A DNA stretch of 33,197 nucleotides from Sphingomonas bacterium (GTDB lineage Bacteria > Pseudomonadota > Alphaproteobacteria > Sphingomonadales > Sphingomonadaceae). This document shows, piece after piece, positions 1 to 8,555 of the stretch. Below the pieces are notes generated by a model. The model had not been told where the DNA came from and ran no database searches. It worked only from the letters and a program-made list of their open reading frames with translations. The number at the start of each line of letters is the position of its first letter. Position 1 is the first letter of the stretch. The position numbers and the translations under genes are program-made. Location of the stretch: NCBI GenBank assembly GCA_030149245.1, contig JASBRX010000001.1, positions 1-33,197 on the forward strand, given 5' to 3'.

Positions 1-35
1 GCGGGAAATCCCCGCCAAAAACAGTGAGCTGCATC

Positions 36-518
36 ATGGCCGACAAGCAGACATCCCTTCAGGACCTGTTCCTCAACGCGCTGCGCAAATCCAAGACCCC
101 GGTGACCATGTTCCTGGTCAAGGGCGTGAAGCTGCAGGGGATCGTGACCTGGTTCGACAATTTTTCCGTGCTGCTGCGCCGCGACGGTCAGTCGCAGCTG
201 ATCTACAAGCACGCGATTTCGACCATCATGCCATCGGGTTCGGTGGATGTGGCGTCGATCGTCGATGCGATCCCCGACACCCCGTCGAAGAACCCGGTTC
301 TGCAGGAAATCTTCTTGGGCGCGGTGAAGCGTCAGCAGGAAAATGTGACGATGTTCCTGGTCAATGGCGTCATGCTGCAGGGTGGGATCGCGGCGTTCGA
401 CCTGTTCTGCATGCTGTTGCAGCGCGATGGCGTGTATCAGCTGGTCTACAAGCATGCGGTGTCGACGATCCAGCCGGCGCATCCGCTGGACCTGACCGAT
501 CACGGCGAGGAAGCCTGA
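36..518 (+). CDS. hfq: RNA chaperone Hfq, tandem double-domain form
   Basis: Hfq is a hexameric Sm-like chaperone that pairs small RNAs with mRNAs in the cytoplasm. This 160-residue protein carries two complete Hfq cores. The first (about residues 7-70) has SLQDLF, an LVKGVKLQG strand, DNFSVLL and the Sm2 motif YKHAIS. The second (about 88-150) has [22 protein letters not shown] and YKHAVS. Both keep the proximal-face residues Gln, Phe and Tyr-Lys-His. Ordinary Hfq is about 80-100 residues, so the protein is a fused dimer, and a trimer would rebuild a six-core ring. The ATG at 36 was chosen over an upstream GTG at 24 because it gives the usual MADK-type start. hflX begins 19 bases after the stop, the common hfq-hflX order. 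The lateral-rim arginines differ between the copies (RKSK against KRQQ), so the two halves may not be equivalent. Confidence 0.96.
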   Translation: MADKQTSLQDLFLNALRKSKTPVTMFLVKGVKLQGIVTWFDNFSVLLRRDGQSQLIYKHAISTIMPSGSVDVASIVDAIPDTPSKNPVLQEIFLGAVKRQQENVTMFLVNGVMLQGGIAAFDLFCMLLQRDGVYQLVYKHAVSTIQPAHPLDLTDHGEEA

Positions 519-537
519 TCCTTTTGGAAGTTGCCCG

Positions 538-1830
538 ATGAGTACCGGATTTGACCGCGACCCCGACGAGTTTACGCGGGGCGCGCGGGCAGTTGTCGTT
601 TACCCCGACCTCGGCGGATCGAGCCGGGATGCGGAGGCGCGGCTGGAGGAAACGGCAGGCCTTGCGGTCGCGATCGGTGTCGAGGTGGTCGAGCGTGTTG
701 CGCTGCGCATCCGCGCAGCCAAGCCCGGCACGCTGATCGGATCGGGGCAGGTCGAGGCGCTGGCTGAGACGGTGCGCAACCGCGAACTGGGGCTGGCGGT
801 GTTCGACGCAGCGCTGACGCCGGTGCAGCAGCGCAATCTGGAGACCGCGCTCGGTTGCAAGGTGATCGACCGCACCGGCCTGATCCTCGAGATTTTCGGC
901 GAGCGCGCCCGGACTGCCGAAGGCCGGTTGCAGGTTGAGCTGGCGCATCTCGACTATCAGGCGGGGCGGCTGGTGCGCAGCTGGACCCATCTTGAGCGTC
1001 AGCGCGGTGGTTTCGGCTTCCTGGGCGGGCCGGGTGAGACGCAGATCGAGGCTGACCGCCGGCTGATCCGCGACCGCATGGCGCGGTTGCGGCGAGAGCT
1101 CGATTCGGTGAGTCGGACGCGCGGGCTGCATCGCGAGCGGCGGCAGCGTGCGCCCTGGCCGGTGATCGCGCTGGTTGGCTATACCAATGCCGGAAAATCC
1201 ACGCTGTTCAACCGCTTGACCGGTGCTGACGTCATGGCGGAAAACCTGCTCTTCGCGACGCTCGACCCGACTTTGCGGCAGATTTCGCTGTCCGGGATCG
1301 ACAAGGCGATCCTGTCGGACACGGTGGGGTTCGTCTCCGAACTGCCGACACAGTTGGTCGCGGCGTTCAAGGCGACGCTGGAGGAAGTGGTGTCGGCGGA
1401 TCTGCTGATCCATGTTCGCGACATCGCGCACCCGGACAGCGAGGCGCAGCGGGACGATGTCGAATCGGTGCTCAAGGATATCGGGGTTGCGCCCGAGACA
1501 CCGCGGTTCGAGGCGTGGAACAAGCTCGACCTGCTCGACAGCGAAGCGCGGGAGGACGTGCTGGCCGAGGCGGCGAAGCGCGACGATGTGCTCGCAGTGT
1601 CCGCGCTGAGCGGGGAGGGGGTCGATATCCTGATCGAGCGTGTCGCTGCGCGGCTGACCCACGGGCATCGCCGCTATCAGGTGACGCTGACCGCCGGCGA
1701 CGGCGCGGGGGCGGCATGGCTGCACCAGCATGGTGAGGTGATCGACCACTGGATCGACGGCGAGACCGCGATCTACGACGTGCGCATGGCGCCGAAGGAT
1801 CATGAGCGGTTCGCGGTGCGCAACGGATGA
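538..1830 (+). CDS. hflX: ribosome-associated GTPase HflX
   Basis: HflX is a GTPase of the TRAFAC/OBG-HflX group that binds the 50S subunit and splits stalled or heat-damaged 70S ribosomes. The 430 residues show the N-terminal HflX domain, the glycine-rich family signature GGFGFLGGPGETQIEADR (157-174), a long basic helix, then the G domain: G1 GYTNAGKST (214-222), G3 DTVG (261-264) and G4 NKLD (328-331). Length and order are typical. It follows hfq after a short gap with a GGAA-type ribosome binding site before the ATG, and its TGA overlaps the ATG of the next gene (ATGA), so the three genes are probably co-transcribed. I see nothing degenerate in it. Confidence 0.96.
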   Translation: MSTGFDRDPDEFTRGARAVVVYPDLGGSSRDAEARLEETAGLAVAIGVEVVERVALRIRAAKPGTLIGSGQVEALAETVRNRELGLAVFDAALTPVQQRNLETALGCKVIDRTGLILEIFGERARTAEGRLQVELAHLDYQAGRLVRSWTHLERQRGGFGFLGGPGETQIEADRRLIRDRMARLRRELDSVSRTRGLHRERRQRAPWPVIALVGYTNAGKSTLFNRLTGADVMAENLLFATLDPTLRQISLSGIDKAILSDTVGFVSELPTQLVAAFKATLEEVVSADLLIHVRDIAHPDSEAQRDDVESVLKDIGVAPETPRFEAWNKLDLLDSEAREDVLAEAAKRDDVLAVSALSGEGVDILIERVAARLTHGHRRYQVTLTAGDGAGAAWLHQHGEVIDHWIDGETAIYDVRMAPKDHERFAVRNG

Positions 1831-2483
1831 CGGCACGGCGTGCGGTAATGCTGGGGCTGGGCGCGCTACTGCTGGTTGCCGCGGGGCCGGCGGCGCGTGA
1901 GCCGGCGACGGTCCGCGTGCGGCTGGTGACCAGCGCCGGAAACATCACGCTGGCGCTGGACGCGCGGCGGGCGCCGCTGACCGTCGCGAATTTCTTGCGC
2001 TATGTCGATGATGGACGGCTCGAAGGCACGCATTTCTATCGCGCAGCGCGGCGCAAGGGCGATCCGACCAAGGGCTTCATCCAGGGCGGCATCGGCACCG
2101 ATGCGCGCCGCATCCTGCCGTCCGTGCCGCTGGAGCCGACCAGCAAGACCGGGATCAAGCATCTGAGCGGTACGATCTCCATGGCGCGGGCGATCCAGCC
2201 CAATTCGGCGCATGGCAATTTTTCGATCATGATTGGCGATAACCCGACGCTCGACGCGCGCCCGGGCAAGCCTGGCTATGCCGCGTTCGGTCGGGTGGTC
2301 GGGGGCATGGATGTCGTGCGCAAGATCCTGGCGATGCCGACCGGGGGCGGGCGCGAGGAAATGCGCGGTCAGATGATCCTTCAGCGCGTGAAGATCCTGC
2401 GCGCCGAACGGTTGGACGGCAAGGCCAAGCCGACGGGCGGCCCCAAGCCATGGCTGATCGTCCTGCCGTGGCGGCGGAATTAG
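1827..2483 (+). CDS. exported cyclophilin-type peptidyl-prolyl isomerase
   Basis: This is a cyclophilin-family protein of 218 residues that should catalyse cis-trans isomerisation of X-Pro bonds. An N-terminal basic stretch and hydrophobic helix (residues 4-22) ending near AGPAARE look like a signal peptide, so the enzyme is probably periplasmic. Family motifs follow in order: APLTVANFLRYVDDG, GTHFYRAAR, FIQGGIG, GTISMAR, HGNFSIMIGD and GYAAFGRVVGGMDVV. The canonical SxFFI active strand reads NFSIMIG here, a mild divergence, so activity is likely but not certain. The ATG overlaps the hflX stop. A basic/proline-rich tail of about 25 residues after the fold has no obvious role. Confidence 0.9.
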   Translation: MTARRAVMLGLGALLLVAAGPAAREPATVRVRLVTSAGNITLALDARRAPLTVANFLRYVDDGRLEGTHFYRAARRKGDPTKGFIQGGIGTDARRILPSVPLEPTSKTGIKHLSGTISMARAIQPNSAHGNFSIMIGDNPTLDARPGKPGYAAFGRVVGGMDVVRKILAMPTGGGREEMRGQMILQRVKILRAERLDGKAKPTGGPKPWLIVLPWRRN

Positions 2484-2524
2484 GATCGAGCGGCCGTAAT
2501 TTCACCTAAGCGGTGCGTCATGAC

Positions 2525-2553
2525 TTGCTGCGATGCAGCACAGTCGCCATATT
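2525..2553 (+). promoter_or_regulatory. candidate sigma-70 promoter, possibly leaderless transcript
   Basis: TTGCTG (2525-2530), a 17-base spacer and CATATT (2548-2553) form a good housekeeping promoter. The expected start point, six or seven bases after the -10 box, falls on or beside the ATG at 2560, which lacks a Shine-Dalgarno sequence. This suggests a leaderless mRNA. Prediction by eye only. Confidence 0.4.
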
Positions 2554-2559
2554 GTTGCG

Positions 2560-2907
2560 ATGGATACCGAGAAGGGGGCGGAGACAGCGCCCAACCCAAC
2601 GCCAATCGTGCTGGAGGGGATCGTCAGGCAGAAATGCATGAACGCGATCTATAACCGCACGCGCATGGTGCTGGCGCCGCACATTCTCTACACGCGTGGC
2701 GGGTCGCTCTATGTCGACGCGCAGGTAATTTCGCGCGACTTCGTGATCCCGCGCGAAGAGAAGTTCGGGACGTTCAAGGTGGACGGGCTTAAAAGTCTCG
2801 CGCTGACCGAACGCGATTTCGCGATCAGTCGGCTGTATTTGCCTGAGTCCGAGAAATATGCCGGGACGACATTGATGGCGGTCGAGCCGCAGGGCGCGTC
2901 GGTCTGA
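2560..2907 (+). CDS. small conserved protein with WYL-like fold
   Basis: I do not recognise a named family with certainty. The 115 residues hold one compact domain: an N-terminal helix EGIVRQKCMNAIYN, a basic strand (RTRMVLAPHILY), then RGGSLYVDAQVIS and REEKFGTFKVDGLKSLALTE. This pattern (a helix, a polar strand ending in a P-H/x-x-L turn, an aromatic strand, then F-x-h-D/R-x-h-x-x-L) resembles the WYL sensor domain of bacterial regulators, but no DNA-binding domain is attached. It would be a cytoplasmic, free-standing ligand- or nucleic-acid-binding module. The start at 2560 was preferred over an ATG at 2533 because the promoter elements overlap the upstream one and the conserved part begins later. 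It ends three bases before mazG, which converges on it. Confidence 0.6.
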   Translation: MDTEKGAETAPNPTPIVLEGIVRQKCMNAIYNRTRMVLAPHILYTRGGSLYVDAQVISRDFVIPREEKFGTFKVDGLKSLALTERDFAISRLYLPESEKYAGTTLMAVEPQGASV

Positions 2908-2910
2908 GCC

Positions 2911-3705
2911 TTACTCGGCCGATTTGACCGCGACCCAGAGGTCTTCCTGTTCGTCCAACGACAATCCGACGAACGTGTCGCCCGCCTTGGCCTCCATCGC
3001 GCGGAAGCGGCGTTCAAACTTGGTGTTGGCGGCGCGCAGGGCGGCCTCCGGGTCGATGCCGAGCTTGCGTGACCAATTGACCGTGGCGAAGAGCAGGTCG
3101 CCGATTTCCTCGGCACGGTGATCGTCGCTCGTCGCGGTTTCGACCTCCGCCAGTTCCTCGTCGATCTTGGCGCGAGCATCCGCCGGGTCGGTCCAGTCAA
3201 AGCCGGTGCGCGCGGCGCGCTTCTGCAGCTTTTCGGCGCGGGTGAGGGCGGGGAGGCCGATCGCGACGCCGTCGAGCGCCCCGCTTGTCCCCTTGCTCCC
3301 CCGTTCTTCGGCCTTGATTTGTTCCCACAGATGATGGCCGCCGTTTTCAGCGCCGCGGAAGATGTGTGGGTGGCGGCGCTCCATCTTGTCGCAGATGCCG
3401 GCGATGACGTCGGACAGGTCGAACGCGCCGAGTTCCTGCGCCATGCGGCTGTGGAAGATCACCTGGAGCAGCAGGTCGCCGAGTTCGTCCTTGAGGTCGG
3501 TCAGATCGTCGCGGGCGATGGCGTCGGCGACCTCATAGGCTTCCTCGATCGTGTAGGGCGCGATCGTGGCGAAGGTCTGGACGGTGTCCCACTCGCAGCC
3601 TCTCACCGGATCGCGCAGTCGCGCCATGATCGCCATCAGCCGTTCGATCCCGGGGGGCGTGATTTCGCTGTGGTCCGGCGCGGGGGAGACCGCCTGCTCG
3701 CTCAT
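2911..3705 (-). CDS. mazG: nucleoside triphosphate pyrophosphohydrolase MazG
   Basis: MazG hydrolyses (d)NTPs to the monophosphate and pyrophosphate, cleaning the nucleotide pool and affecting (p)ppGpp levels. The 264 residues contain two MazG modules. The first carries the metal-binding EEAYEVADAI and KDELGDLLLQVIFHSRMA (EExxE plus ExxD). The second carries EELAEVETA and RAEEIGDLLFATVN. This double arrangement matches the long MazG class of proteobacteria. It is the last gene of the minus-strand string, 22 bases after the aspartic protease, with an AT-rich junction and AAGGC just before the ATG. It converges on the WYL-like gene. Confidence 0.95.
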   Translation of the reverse strand: MSEQAVSPAPDHSEITPPGIERLMAIMARLRDPVRGCEWDTVQTFATIAPYTIEEAYEVADAIARDDLTDLKDELGDLLLQVIFHSRMAQELGAFDLSDVIAGICDKMERRHPHIFRGAENGGHHLWEQIKAEERGSKGTSGALDGVAIGLPALTRAEKLQKRAARTGFDWTDPADARAKIDEELAEVETATSDDHRAEEIGDLLFATVNWSRKLGIDPEAALRAANTKFERRFRAMEAKAGDTFVGLSLDEQEDLWVAVKSAE

Positions 3706-3727
3706 GCCTTAAGTCCGATAATATAAA

Positions 3728-4348
3728 TTATGTTAAATTCGTATCGCCATGAGGTTCGAGGATCAGGACGTTCCCCTCCACCCGCCACGATTTGAGCCGG
3801 GTCAGGAAGTTCATCCCCAGCACATCGAGATCGCCGAAGCTCGGCGCGACGAACACGGTGAGATCGTTCGTAGCGAGCGATCCGACCGCAACCCGTTCCG
3901 CCTGAGCGCGGCGCGCATCGACGGTTCCGTTTGCGGTGGATACCTGTACCGGCATGCCGCGTGCGTATTCGATGCCGGCGGCCTGCGCCGTGCTTTCGCT
4001 GATCGCACTGACGGTCGCGCCGCTATCGATCAGCATGCGGCGCTCGACGCCGTTGATCGTTGCGCGCGCCCAGAAATGGCCGTCGGGCGACAGGCGGATG
4101 CGGACGGTTTCGCCCGACGTGACCTGCGCCGGTTCGGCCAGGCCGACGCTGGTCGTGATCGCTTCCAGCTGGTCGCCGATGCGATTCTTGTTGATCACCA
4201 CGACATAGATCAGCGCAGCGATGGCAGCCCAGCCGATCACGGTCTTGACGATGAAGCTGAATTGCATGTTGCGCACGCTGAGCGAGCCCAGCACCAAGGC
4301 CAGGAACCCGACCAGCGAGACCAGCTGGATGATCTGCATTTCGGTCAA
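3728..4348 (-). CDS. membrane-anchored retropepsin-like aspartic protease (TIGR02281 type)
   Basis: The protein is a clan AA, retropepsin-like aspartic protease with two hydrophobic segments at its N-terminus (about residues 6-24 and 33-52) and a soluble domain that should face the periplasm. The active-site motif is LIDSGATVSAIS, with Asp108-Ser-Gly, followed by the strand VSTANGT and the second-half signature LDVLGMNFL. One such half-domain must dimerise to build the two-aspartate site. Substrates are unknown. A TTG start at 4348 is proposed because a GGAG lies eight bases upstream and the codon overlaps the previous stop as TTGA, like other junctions in the string. An ATG nine bases further in (4339) is the alternative. 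Confidence 0.88.
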   Translation of the reverse strand: MTEMQIIQLVSLVGFLALVLGSLSVRNMQFSFIVKTVIGWAAIAALIYVVVINKNRIGDQLEAITTSVGLAEPAQVTSGETVRIRLSPDGHFWARATINGVERRMLIDSGATVSAISESTAQAAGIEYARGMPVQVSTANGTVDARRAQAERVAVGSLATNDLTVFVAPSFGDLDVLGMNFLTRLKSWRVEGNVLILEPHGDTNLT

Positions 4349-5109
4349 ACGTGCAACTCCATGCCGTCATGGCCCGGCTCGACCCCGGCGGGCAGCTCAG
4401 CCTTTAGCGTCATATAGTCCATCGAGTTGTCCATGTGCACAAGAACCGTGCGGCGCGCACGACATTGCTGCGCCCAGGCGAGCGTTTGCGCGAGATGCGG
4501 ATGGGTCGGGTGCGGCTCGCGGCGCAGCGCATCGGCAACCCATAGGTCGAGATCGCTGTAGAGTGTCGCCATCTCATCGGTGAATATATTGAAATCAGTG
4601 GCATAACCGACTGACTTGCCATCATGTTCGAAGCGAAGCCCTGCGCTGGTGATGCCGCCATGCGGCTGATCGACGGTTCGAATGGTGATGTCGCCGATCA
4701 TCATGCCATCGCGTAGCGGCTCGATTGTCGCGGTCGGGCGATAGGGCCCTCCCCCCTCGAACACATAGCGGAAGCGGTCGCGCAGCCGCTCTTGGGTCTT
4801 CCAGTCTGCCAGCCCGCAGACCGGGGCGCCGCGCAGATGCATCAACTGGCGGAGGTCATCGATGCCGTGACAGTGATCGGCATGGTCGTGGGTCCAGATG
4901 ACCGCGTCGATATCGGCGACATCGGCGGCGATCAGCTGCTCGCGCAGGTCGGGGCTGGTGTCGACCAGGATGCGTGTGGCGCCGGCCTCGACCAGGATCG
5001 AGGCGCGGGTGCGGCGGTTACGCGGATCGGTCGGATCGCAGCGGCCCCAGTCGTTGCCGATGCGCGGAACGCCCGAGGATGTGCCGGAGCCGAGGATGCG
5101 GACTTTCAC
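4345..5109 (-). CDS. metallo-beta-lactamase-fold hydrolase (PhnP/RNase Z-like)
   Basis: The protein is a 254-residue MBL-fold metallohydrolase. The opening MKVRILGSGTSSGVPRIG is the classic first strand of the PhnP/RNase Z-like branch, and the metal ligands read THDHADHCHGIDDLRQL (His74, His76, Asp78, His79). Further ligands are probably in VDQPHGG, YATDFN and the closing VLVHMD. PhnP relatives are phosphodiesterases acting on cyclic phosphates, but the substrate cannot be read here. It begins with GTG overlapping the tatD stop (GTGA). The tatD-MBL pairing is common in alphaproteobacteria, and both belong to metal-dependent hydrolase families. Confidence 0.9.
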   Translation of the reverse strand: MKVRILGSGTSSGVPRIGNDWGRCDPTDPRNRRTRASILVEAGATRILVDTSPDLREQLIAADVADIDAVIWTHDHADHCHGIDDLRQLMHLRGAPVCGLADWKTQERLRDRFRYVFEGGGPYRPTATIEPLRDGMMIGDITIRTVDQPHGGITSAGLRFEHDGKSVGYATDFNIFTDEMATLYSDLDLWVADALRREPHPTHPHLAQTLAWAQQCRARRTVLVHMDNSMDYMTLKAELPAGVEPGHDGMELHV

Positions 5110-5891
5110 GCCGCGGCCAGTGTCTTTGCGAACAGGCGGTGGAAGTTTTCGCGCGTCGCCTCGGCCAGCTCCTCCGCATCCATGCCGCGCAATTGGGCGA
5201 GGAAGCGACAGGTGTCGGCGACGAAGGCCGGCTCGCCGGTCTTGCCGCGATGGGGGACGGGGGCGAGGAAGGGGGCGTCGGTTTCGATCAACAGCCGATC
5301 GAGCGGGAGCCGCGCGGCGGTTTCCTGAAGATCGCGGGCATTCTTGAACGTCACGATGCCGGATATGGAGATATAAAAGCCCAATTCCAGTGCCTTGTCG
5401 GCGAAAGCTCCACTCGCTGTGAAGCAGTGGATCACACCGGGATAGGCCCCCTTCCCCATCTCATCGGCGAGAATGCTGGCGGTATCCGCCTCCGCATCGC
5501 GGGTATGGACGATCAGCGGGAGGCCGGTTTCGCGGCTCGCGGCGATGTGCGCGCGGAAGCTGGTCTGCTGCTGGGCGCGGTCGCTATGGTCGTAATAATA
5601 ATCGAGCCCGGTCTCGCCGATGCCGACGACGCGGGGGTGCGCGGCGCGCGATATCAGCTTGGCGGTATCGATATGCGGGTGCTCGTCCGCCTCATGCGGG
5701 TGGATACCGACGGTCGCCCAGACATCGTTCTCGCGCTCGGCAGTGGCAAGCACCTCATCCCATTCACGCTCGCGCGTTGCGATGTTGAGCATCGCCACCA
5801 CGCCGGTTTCGCGGGCGCGGGCGAGCACTTCGGGCTGCTGCTCGCCCAGGCCCTTGTAATTGAGGTGGCAGTGGCTGTCGGCGAGCCTCAT
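5106..5891 (-). CDS. tatD: TatD-family metal-dependent hydrolase
   Basis: A TatD/YcfH-type TIM-barrel deoxyribonuclease of 261 residues. The first metal-binding pair is in RLADSHCHLN (HxH). Other family blocks are WATVGIHPHEAD, VVGIGETGLDYYYD (bridging Glu), LPLIVHTRDAE, GVIHCFTAS and LLIETDAPFLAP (final Asp), so every expected ligand block is present. TatD proteins are cytoplasmic 3'-5' exonucleases linked to DNA repair and apoptosis-like DNA degradation, though the paralogue YcfH has no assigned substrate. Placement directly after metG (ATGA overlap) and holB is the conserved holB-metG-ycfH arrangement, so the YcfH branch is the likelier identity. Confidence 0.94.
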   Translation of the reverse strand: MRLADSHCHLNYKGLGEQQPEVLARARETGVVAMLNIATREREWDEVLATAERENDVWATVGIHPHEADEHPHIDTAKLISRAAHPRVVGIGETGLDYYYDHSDRAQQQTSFRAHIAASRETGLPLIVHTRDAEADTASILADEMGKGAYPGVIHCFTASGAFADKALELGFYISISGIVTFKNARDLQETAARLPLDRLLIETDAPFLAPVPHRGKTGEPAFVADTCRFLAQLRGMDAEELAEATRENFHRLFAKTLAAA

Positions 5892-7444
5892 GCGGTTGTC
5901 TCCCCGGCGAGGACGAGGCGCGGGAAGACGCCGGTCGGCGGGTCGAGGCGGAAGCCCGACGCCACGGCGGCATCGTACCAGCCCTTGTCATCGAGCGCGG
6001 CATGGTCGCGCGCGTCCTGACCGAGCTGGTCGAGGATCTTGCCGGCGCTTTCGGGGATCACCGGCAGGACGAGGATCGCGAGATCGCGGATCGCGCGGAC
6101 CAAAGTGCCGAGGACGGCGTGCATCCGCTCCAGATCGGTCTTGCGCAGCGCCCAGGGGGCCTGAACGTCGATATACTGGTTGCAGGCGAAGACGGCGCGC
6201 ATCCACGCCTCCAGCCCCTGATTGAGCGCGAGGGTGTCGAACGCGGCGCGGAATTCGCGGCCAGCCTCGTCGATCGTCGCGAGCAGTTCGGCATCGGCCG
6301 GGTCGCTCCGGCCAGCCTCAGGCAGTGCGCCTTCGAGGTTCTTGGCGATGAACGATAGCGTCCGTTGCGCCAGATTGCCGAAGCTGTTGGCGAGATCGGC
6401 ATTGGCGCGCGTCACGATCGCCTCATCGCTGAAGCTGCCGTCATTGCCGAACGCGACCTCACGCAGCAGGAAATAGCGCAGCGCATCGACGCCATAGAGC
6501 CGCGTCAGCTCCATCGGATCGGCGACATTGCCGGTCGATTTCGACATTTTTTCGCCGCGGTTGAGGATGAAGCCGTGCGCGAAGACCTGTTTCGGCAGCG
6601 GCAGATCGGCGGACATCAGGAAGGCGGGCCAATAGACCGCGTGGAAGCGCGTGATGTCCTTGCCGATCAGGTGCAGGTTCGCCGGCCAGTAGCGCGCCAG
6701 ATCGCTCCCCGCATCGGGATAGCCGGTGCCGGTGAGGTAGTTGGTCAGCGCGTCGACCCAGACATACATGACATGGCCGGGCGAATTGGGCACGGGCACG
6801 CCCCAGTCGAAGCTGGTGCGCGAGACCGACAAATCGACAAGTCCGCCCTCGACGAACTTCACCACTTCGTTGCGCGAACGCTCGGGGCGGATGAAGTCCG
6901 GGTTTGCGGCGTAGAGGTCGAGCAACGGCTGCTGATATCTGGACAGGCGGAAGAACCAGGTTTCCTCGGCGGTCCATTCGACCGGGGTTCCCTGCGGCGA
7001 CAGCTTGACGCCGCCCTCCCCCTCGGTCAGCTCCTTCTCTTCGTAAAAGGCTTCGTCGCGGACCGAATACCAGCCCTCATAGCGGTCGAGATACAGGTCG
7101 CCCTTGGCCTCCATCGCGGCCCAGATCGCCTGGCTGGCGGCATAATGATCGGCATCCACGGTGCGAATGAAACGATCATATGAAATGTTCAGATCACGCG
7201 CCATATCACTGAAATAGGCTGACATTTCATCCGCGAGCTGACGCGGCGTGAGGTCGCGCGCGCGTGCGGTCTGGGCGATCTTCAGGCCATGTTCGTCGGT
7301 GCCGGTCTGGAACCGGACGTCGCGCCCGGCCTGACGCTGGAACCGCGCGATCGCGTCGGCGGCGATCATCTCATAGGCGTGGCCGATATGCGGCTTGCCG
7401 TTGGGGTAATGGATCGCGGTGGTGATGTAATAGGGTTCGGACAT
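5888..7444 (-). CDS. metG: methionyl-tRNA synthetase
   Basis: MetG charges tRNA-Met with methionine. It is a class I synthetase: the HIGH signature is at residues 19-22 within NGKPHIGHAYE and the KMSKS loop at 299-303. The connective-peptide and anticodon-binding regions (NQYIDVQAPWALRK) are recognisable. At 518 residues it is the short form, lacking the C-terminal tRNA-binding domain of longer MetG proteins, which is normal for alphaproteobacteria. The connective peptide shows no four-cysteine zinc knuckle. It lies between holB and tatD; the 127-base gap to holB contains a palindromic repeat, so expression may be partly uncoupled there. Confidence 0.97.
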   Translation of the reverse strand: MSEPYYITTAIHYPNGKPHIGHAYEMIAADAIARFQRQAGRDVRFQTGTDEHGLKIAQTARARDLTPRQLADEMSAYFSDMARDLNISYDRFIRTVDADHYAASQAIWAAMEAKGDLYLDRYEGWYSVRDEAFYEEKELTEGEGGVKLSPQGTPVEWTAEETWFFRLSRYQQPLLDLYAANPDFIRPERSRNEVVKFVEGGLVDLSVSRTSFDWGVPVPNSPGHVMYVWVDALTNYLTGTGYPDAGSDLARYWPANLHLIGKDITRFHAVYWPAFLMSADLPLPKQVFAHGFILNRGEKMSKSTGNVADPMELTRLYGVDALRYFLLREVAFGNDGSFSDEAIVTRANADLANSFGNLAQRTLSFIAKNLEGALPEAGRSDPADAELLATIDEAGREFRAAFDTLALNQGLEAWMRAVFACNQYIDVQAPWALRKTDLERMHAVLGTLVRAIRDLAILVLPVIPESAGKILDQLGQDARDHAALDDKGWYDAAVASGFRLDPPTGVFPRLVLAGETTA

Positions 7445-7490
7445 GGGGGCGCTCTAGAACAATGCGGGACGGGTTTGAAGCACCCCCGCT

Positions 7491-7564
7491 CCGTTTGTGC
7501 TGAGCTTGTCGAAGCACCTCTCCGGCGCTTTCCTTCTGCCCTTCGACAAGCTCAGGGCAAACGG
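7491..7564. repeat. REP-like palindromic repeat
   Basis: Two 24-base arms (7491-7514 and 7541-7564) are inverted copies matching at 22 of 24 positions, with core GAGCTTGTCGAAG / CTTCGACAAGCTC, around a 26-base centre. The same core recurs at 33066-33148, and a piece of it lies in the element at 18554-18714. It sits in the holB-metG gap, where a transcript would fold into a long stem that could stabilise mRNA ends or slow transcription. Confidence 0.85.
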
Positions 7565-7571
7565 GCGTCGG

Positions 7572-8555
7572 TTAGCGCTTCGCCAAGCGCGCGAGGATGC
7601 CGCCCATTTCGAATACCGTCGCCTGCGCGTCGAGCGATTGAGCGAGCGCGACGGGCCCGAGCTGGGAGGCGGCTTCATACACCGCAATCGCTTCGGCCAG
7701 CGCTGCGCCGTGCCGACCGCGGGCTTCGGCGAGCGCAAAGGCAGGGACACGGGCTAGAAACGCCTCATAGCGGGGTTGTGCTGCCTTCGCGCCCAGCGTG
7801 CGGGCTAGGCGCGCGCGGATCGCGTTGTCGGGGTCGCCGCGTGCCGCGATGGCGGCCATTTCGCTGTCGATTGAAGCGAGGTCGAGACCGGCGAAGCTGA
7901 GCGCTCGCCCCGGCGACCCCTGCCCCGCGCGGACCAAAGCCTCGACCTCCGCTGCGCTTGCCTCGGGCATTGCTGCGCGCACGGCTGCTGCGACCTCGCT
8001 ATCGGGCAGCGGGTCGAAGCGCAGCACACGGCAGCGTGAACGGATCGTGGGAAGCAGCCGCCCCGGTGAATGGCTGACGAGCAGGAAGATCGTCCCCGCC
8101 GGCGGTTCTTCGAGGTTCTTGAGAAGCGCGTTGGCGGCACCCGGGCGTTCGACATCGTCGATCGCGTCGATCACGATGACGCGGCGGCTCGACATGCTCG
8201 GCTTGGTCGCGAACATCGGGTTGAGCGCGCGGATCTGGGCGATGTTGATCGAGCGCGCGATATTCTCGCCCGGTTTGTCCGGATCCTTGGGCAGGCGGAC
8301 CAGCACGCGATAATCGGGATGCGCGCCGGACTCGATCAGCTTGCGGGTCGGGTTGTCTTCGGGGAGGTCGAAACTGTCCGATGGGGACACCTGCCCCGCC
8401 CCTTCGGCCAGCAGCCGCGCGGCAGCGGCACGGGCGAAGCTGGCCTTGCCGAGCCCTTCGGCACCCGCGATCAACCACGCATGATGCAGCTGTCCGCTCG
8501 ACATGGCGGCGCGAAACGCGGCCTTTGCCGCGGCGTTCGGGCCGGTTGACGTCAT
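7572..8555 (-). CDS. holB: DNA polymerase III subunit delta-prime
   Basis: This is the clamp-loader subunit delta-prime, an AAA+ family protein that helps open the beta clamp on primed DNA. Landmarks are HHAWLIAGAEGLGKASFARA near residues 24-43 (a Walker A-like loop), RVIVIDAIDDVERPGAANAL (Walker B region), KNLEEPPAGT and the SRC box SRCRVLRF with its arginine finger. The 327-residue length is normal. The central cysteine zinc module of DnaX/HolB proteins is not obvious, as in many alphaproteobacterial HolB proteins. It follows tmk with an ATGA overlap, the widespread tmk-holB pair. Confidence 0.93.
   Translation of the reverse strand: MTSTGPNAAAKAAFRAAMSSGQLHHAWLIAGAEGLGKASFARAAAARLLAEGAGQVSPSDSFDLPEDNPTRKLIESGAHPDYRVLVRLPKDPDKPGENIARSINIAQIRALNPMFATKPSMSSRRVIVIDAIDDVERPGAANALLKNLEEPPAGTIFLLVSHSPGRLLPTIRSRCRVLRFDPLPDSEVAAAVRAAMPEASAAEVEALVRAGQGSPGRALSFAGLDLASIDSEMAAIAARGDPDNAIRARLARTLGAKAAQPRYEAFLARVPAFALAEARGRHGAALAEAIAVYEAASQLGPVALAQSLDAQATVFEMGGILARLAKR

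Noticed and set aside
1..35. Short GCGGG/CCCGC hairpin before hfq
   Set aside because: Five pairs at the window edge without a U-tract; too little context to call a terminator or regulatory element.
370..1836. 488-codon minus-strand frame opposite hfq and hflX
   Set aside because: Low-complexity Arg/Pro/His-rich translation with no motifs; the opposite strand encodes intact HflX.
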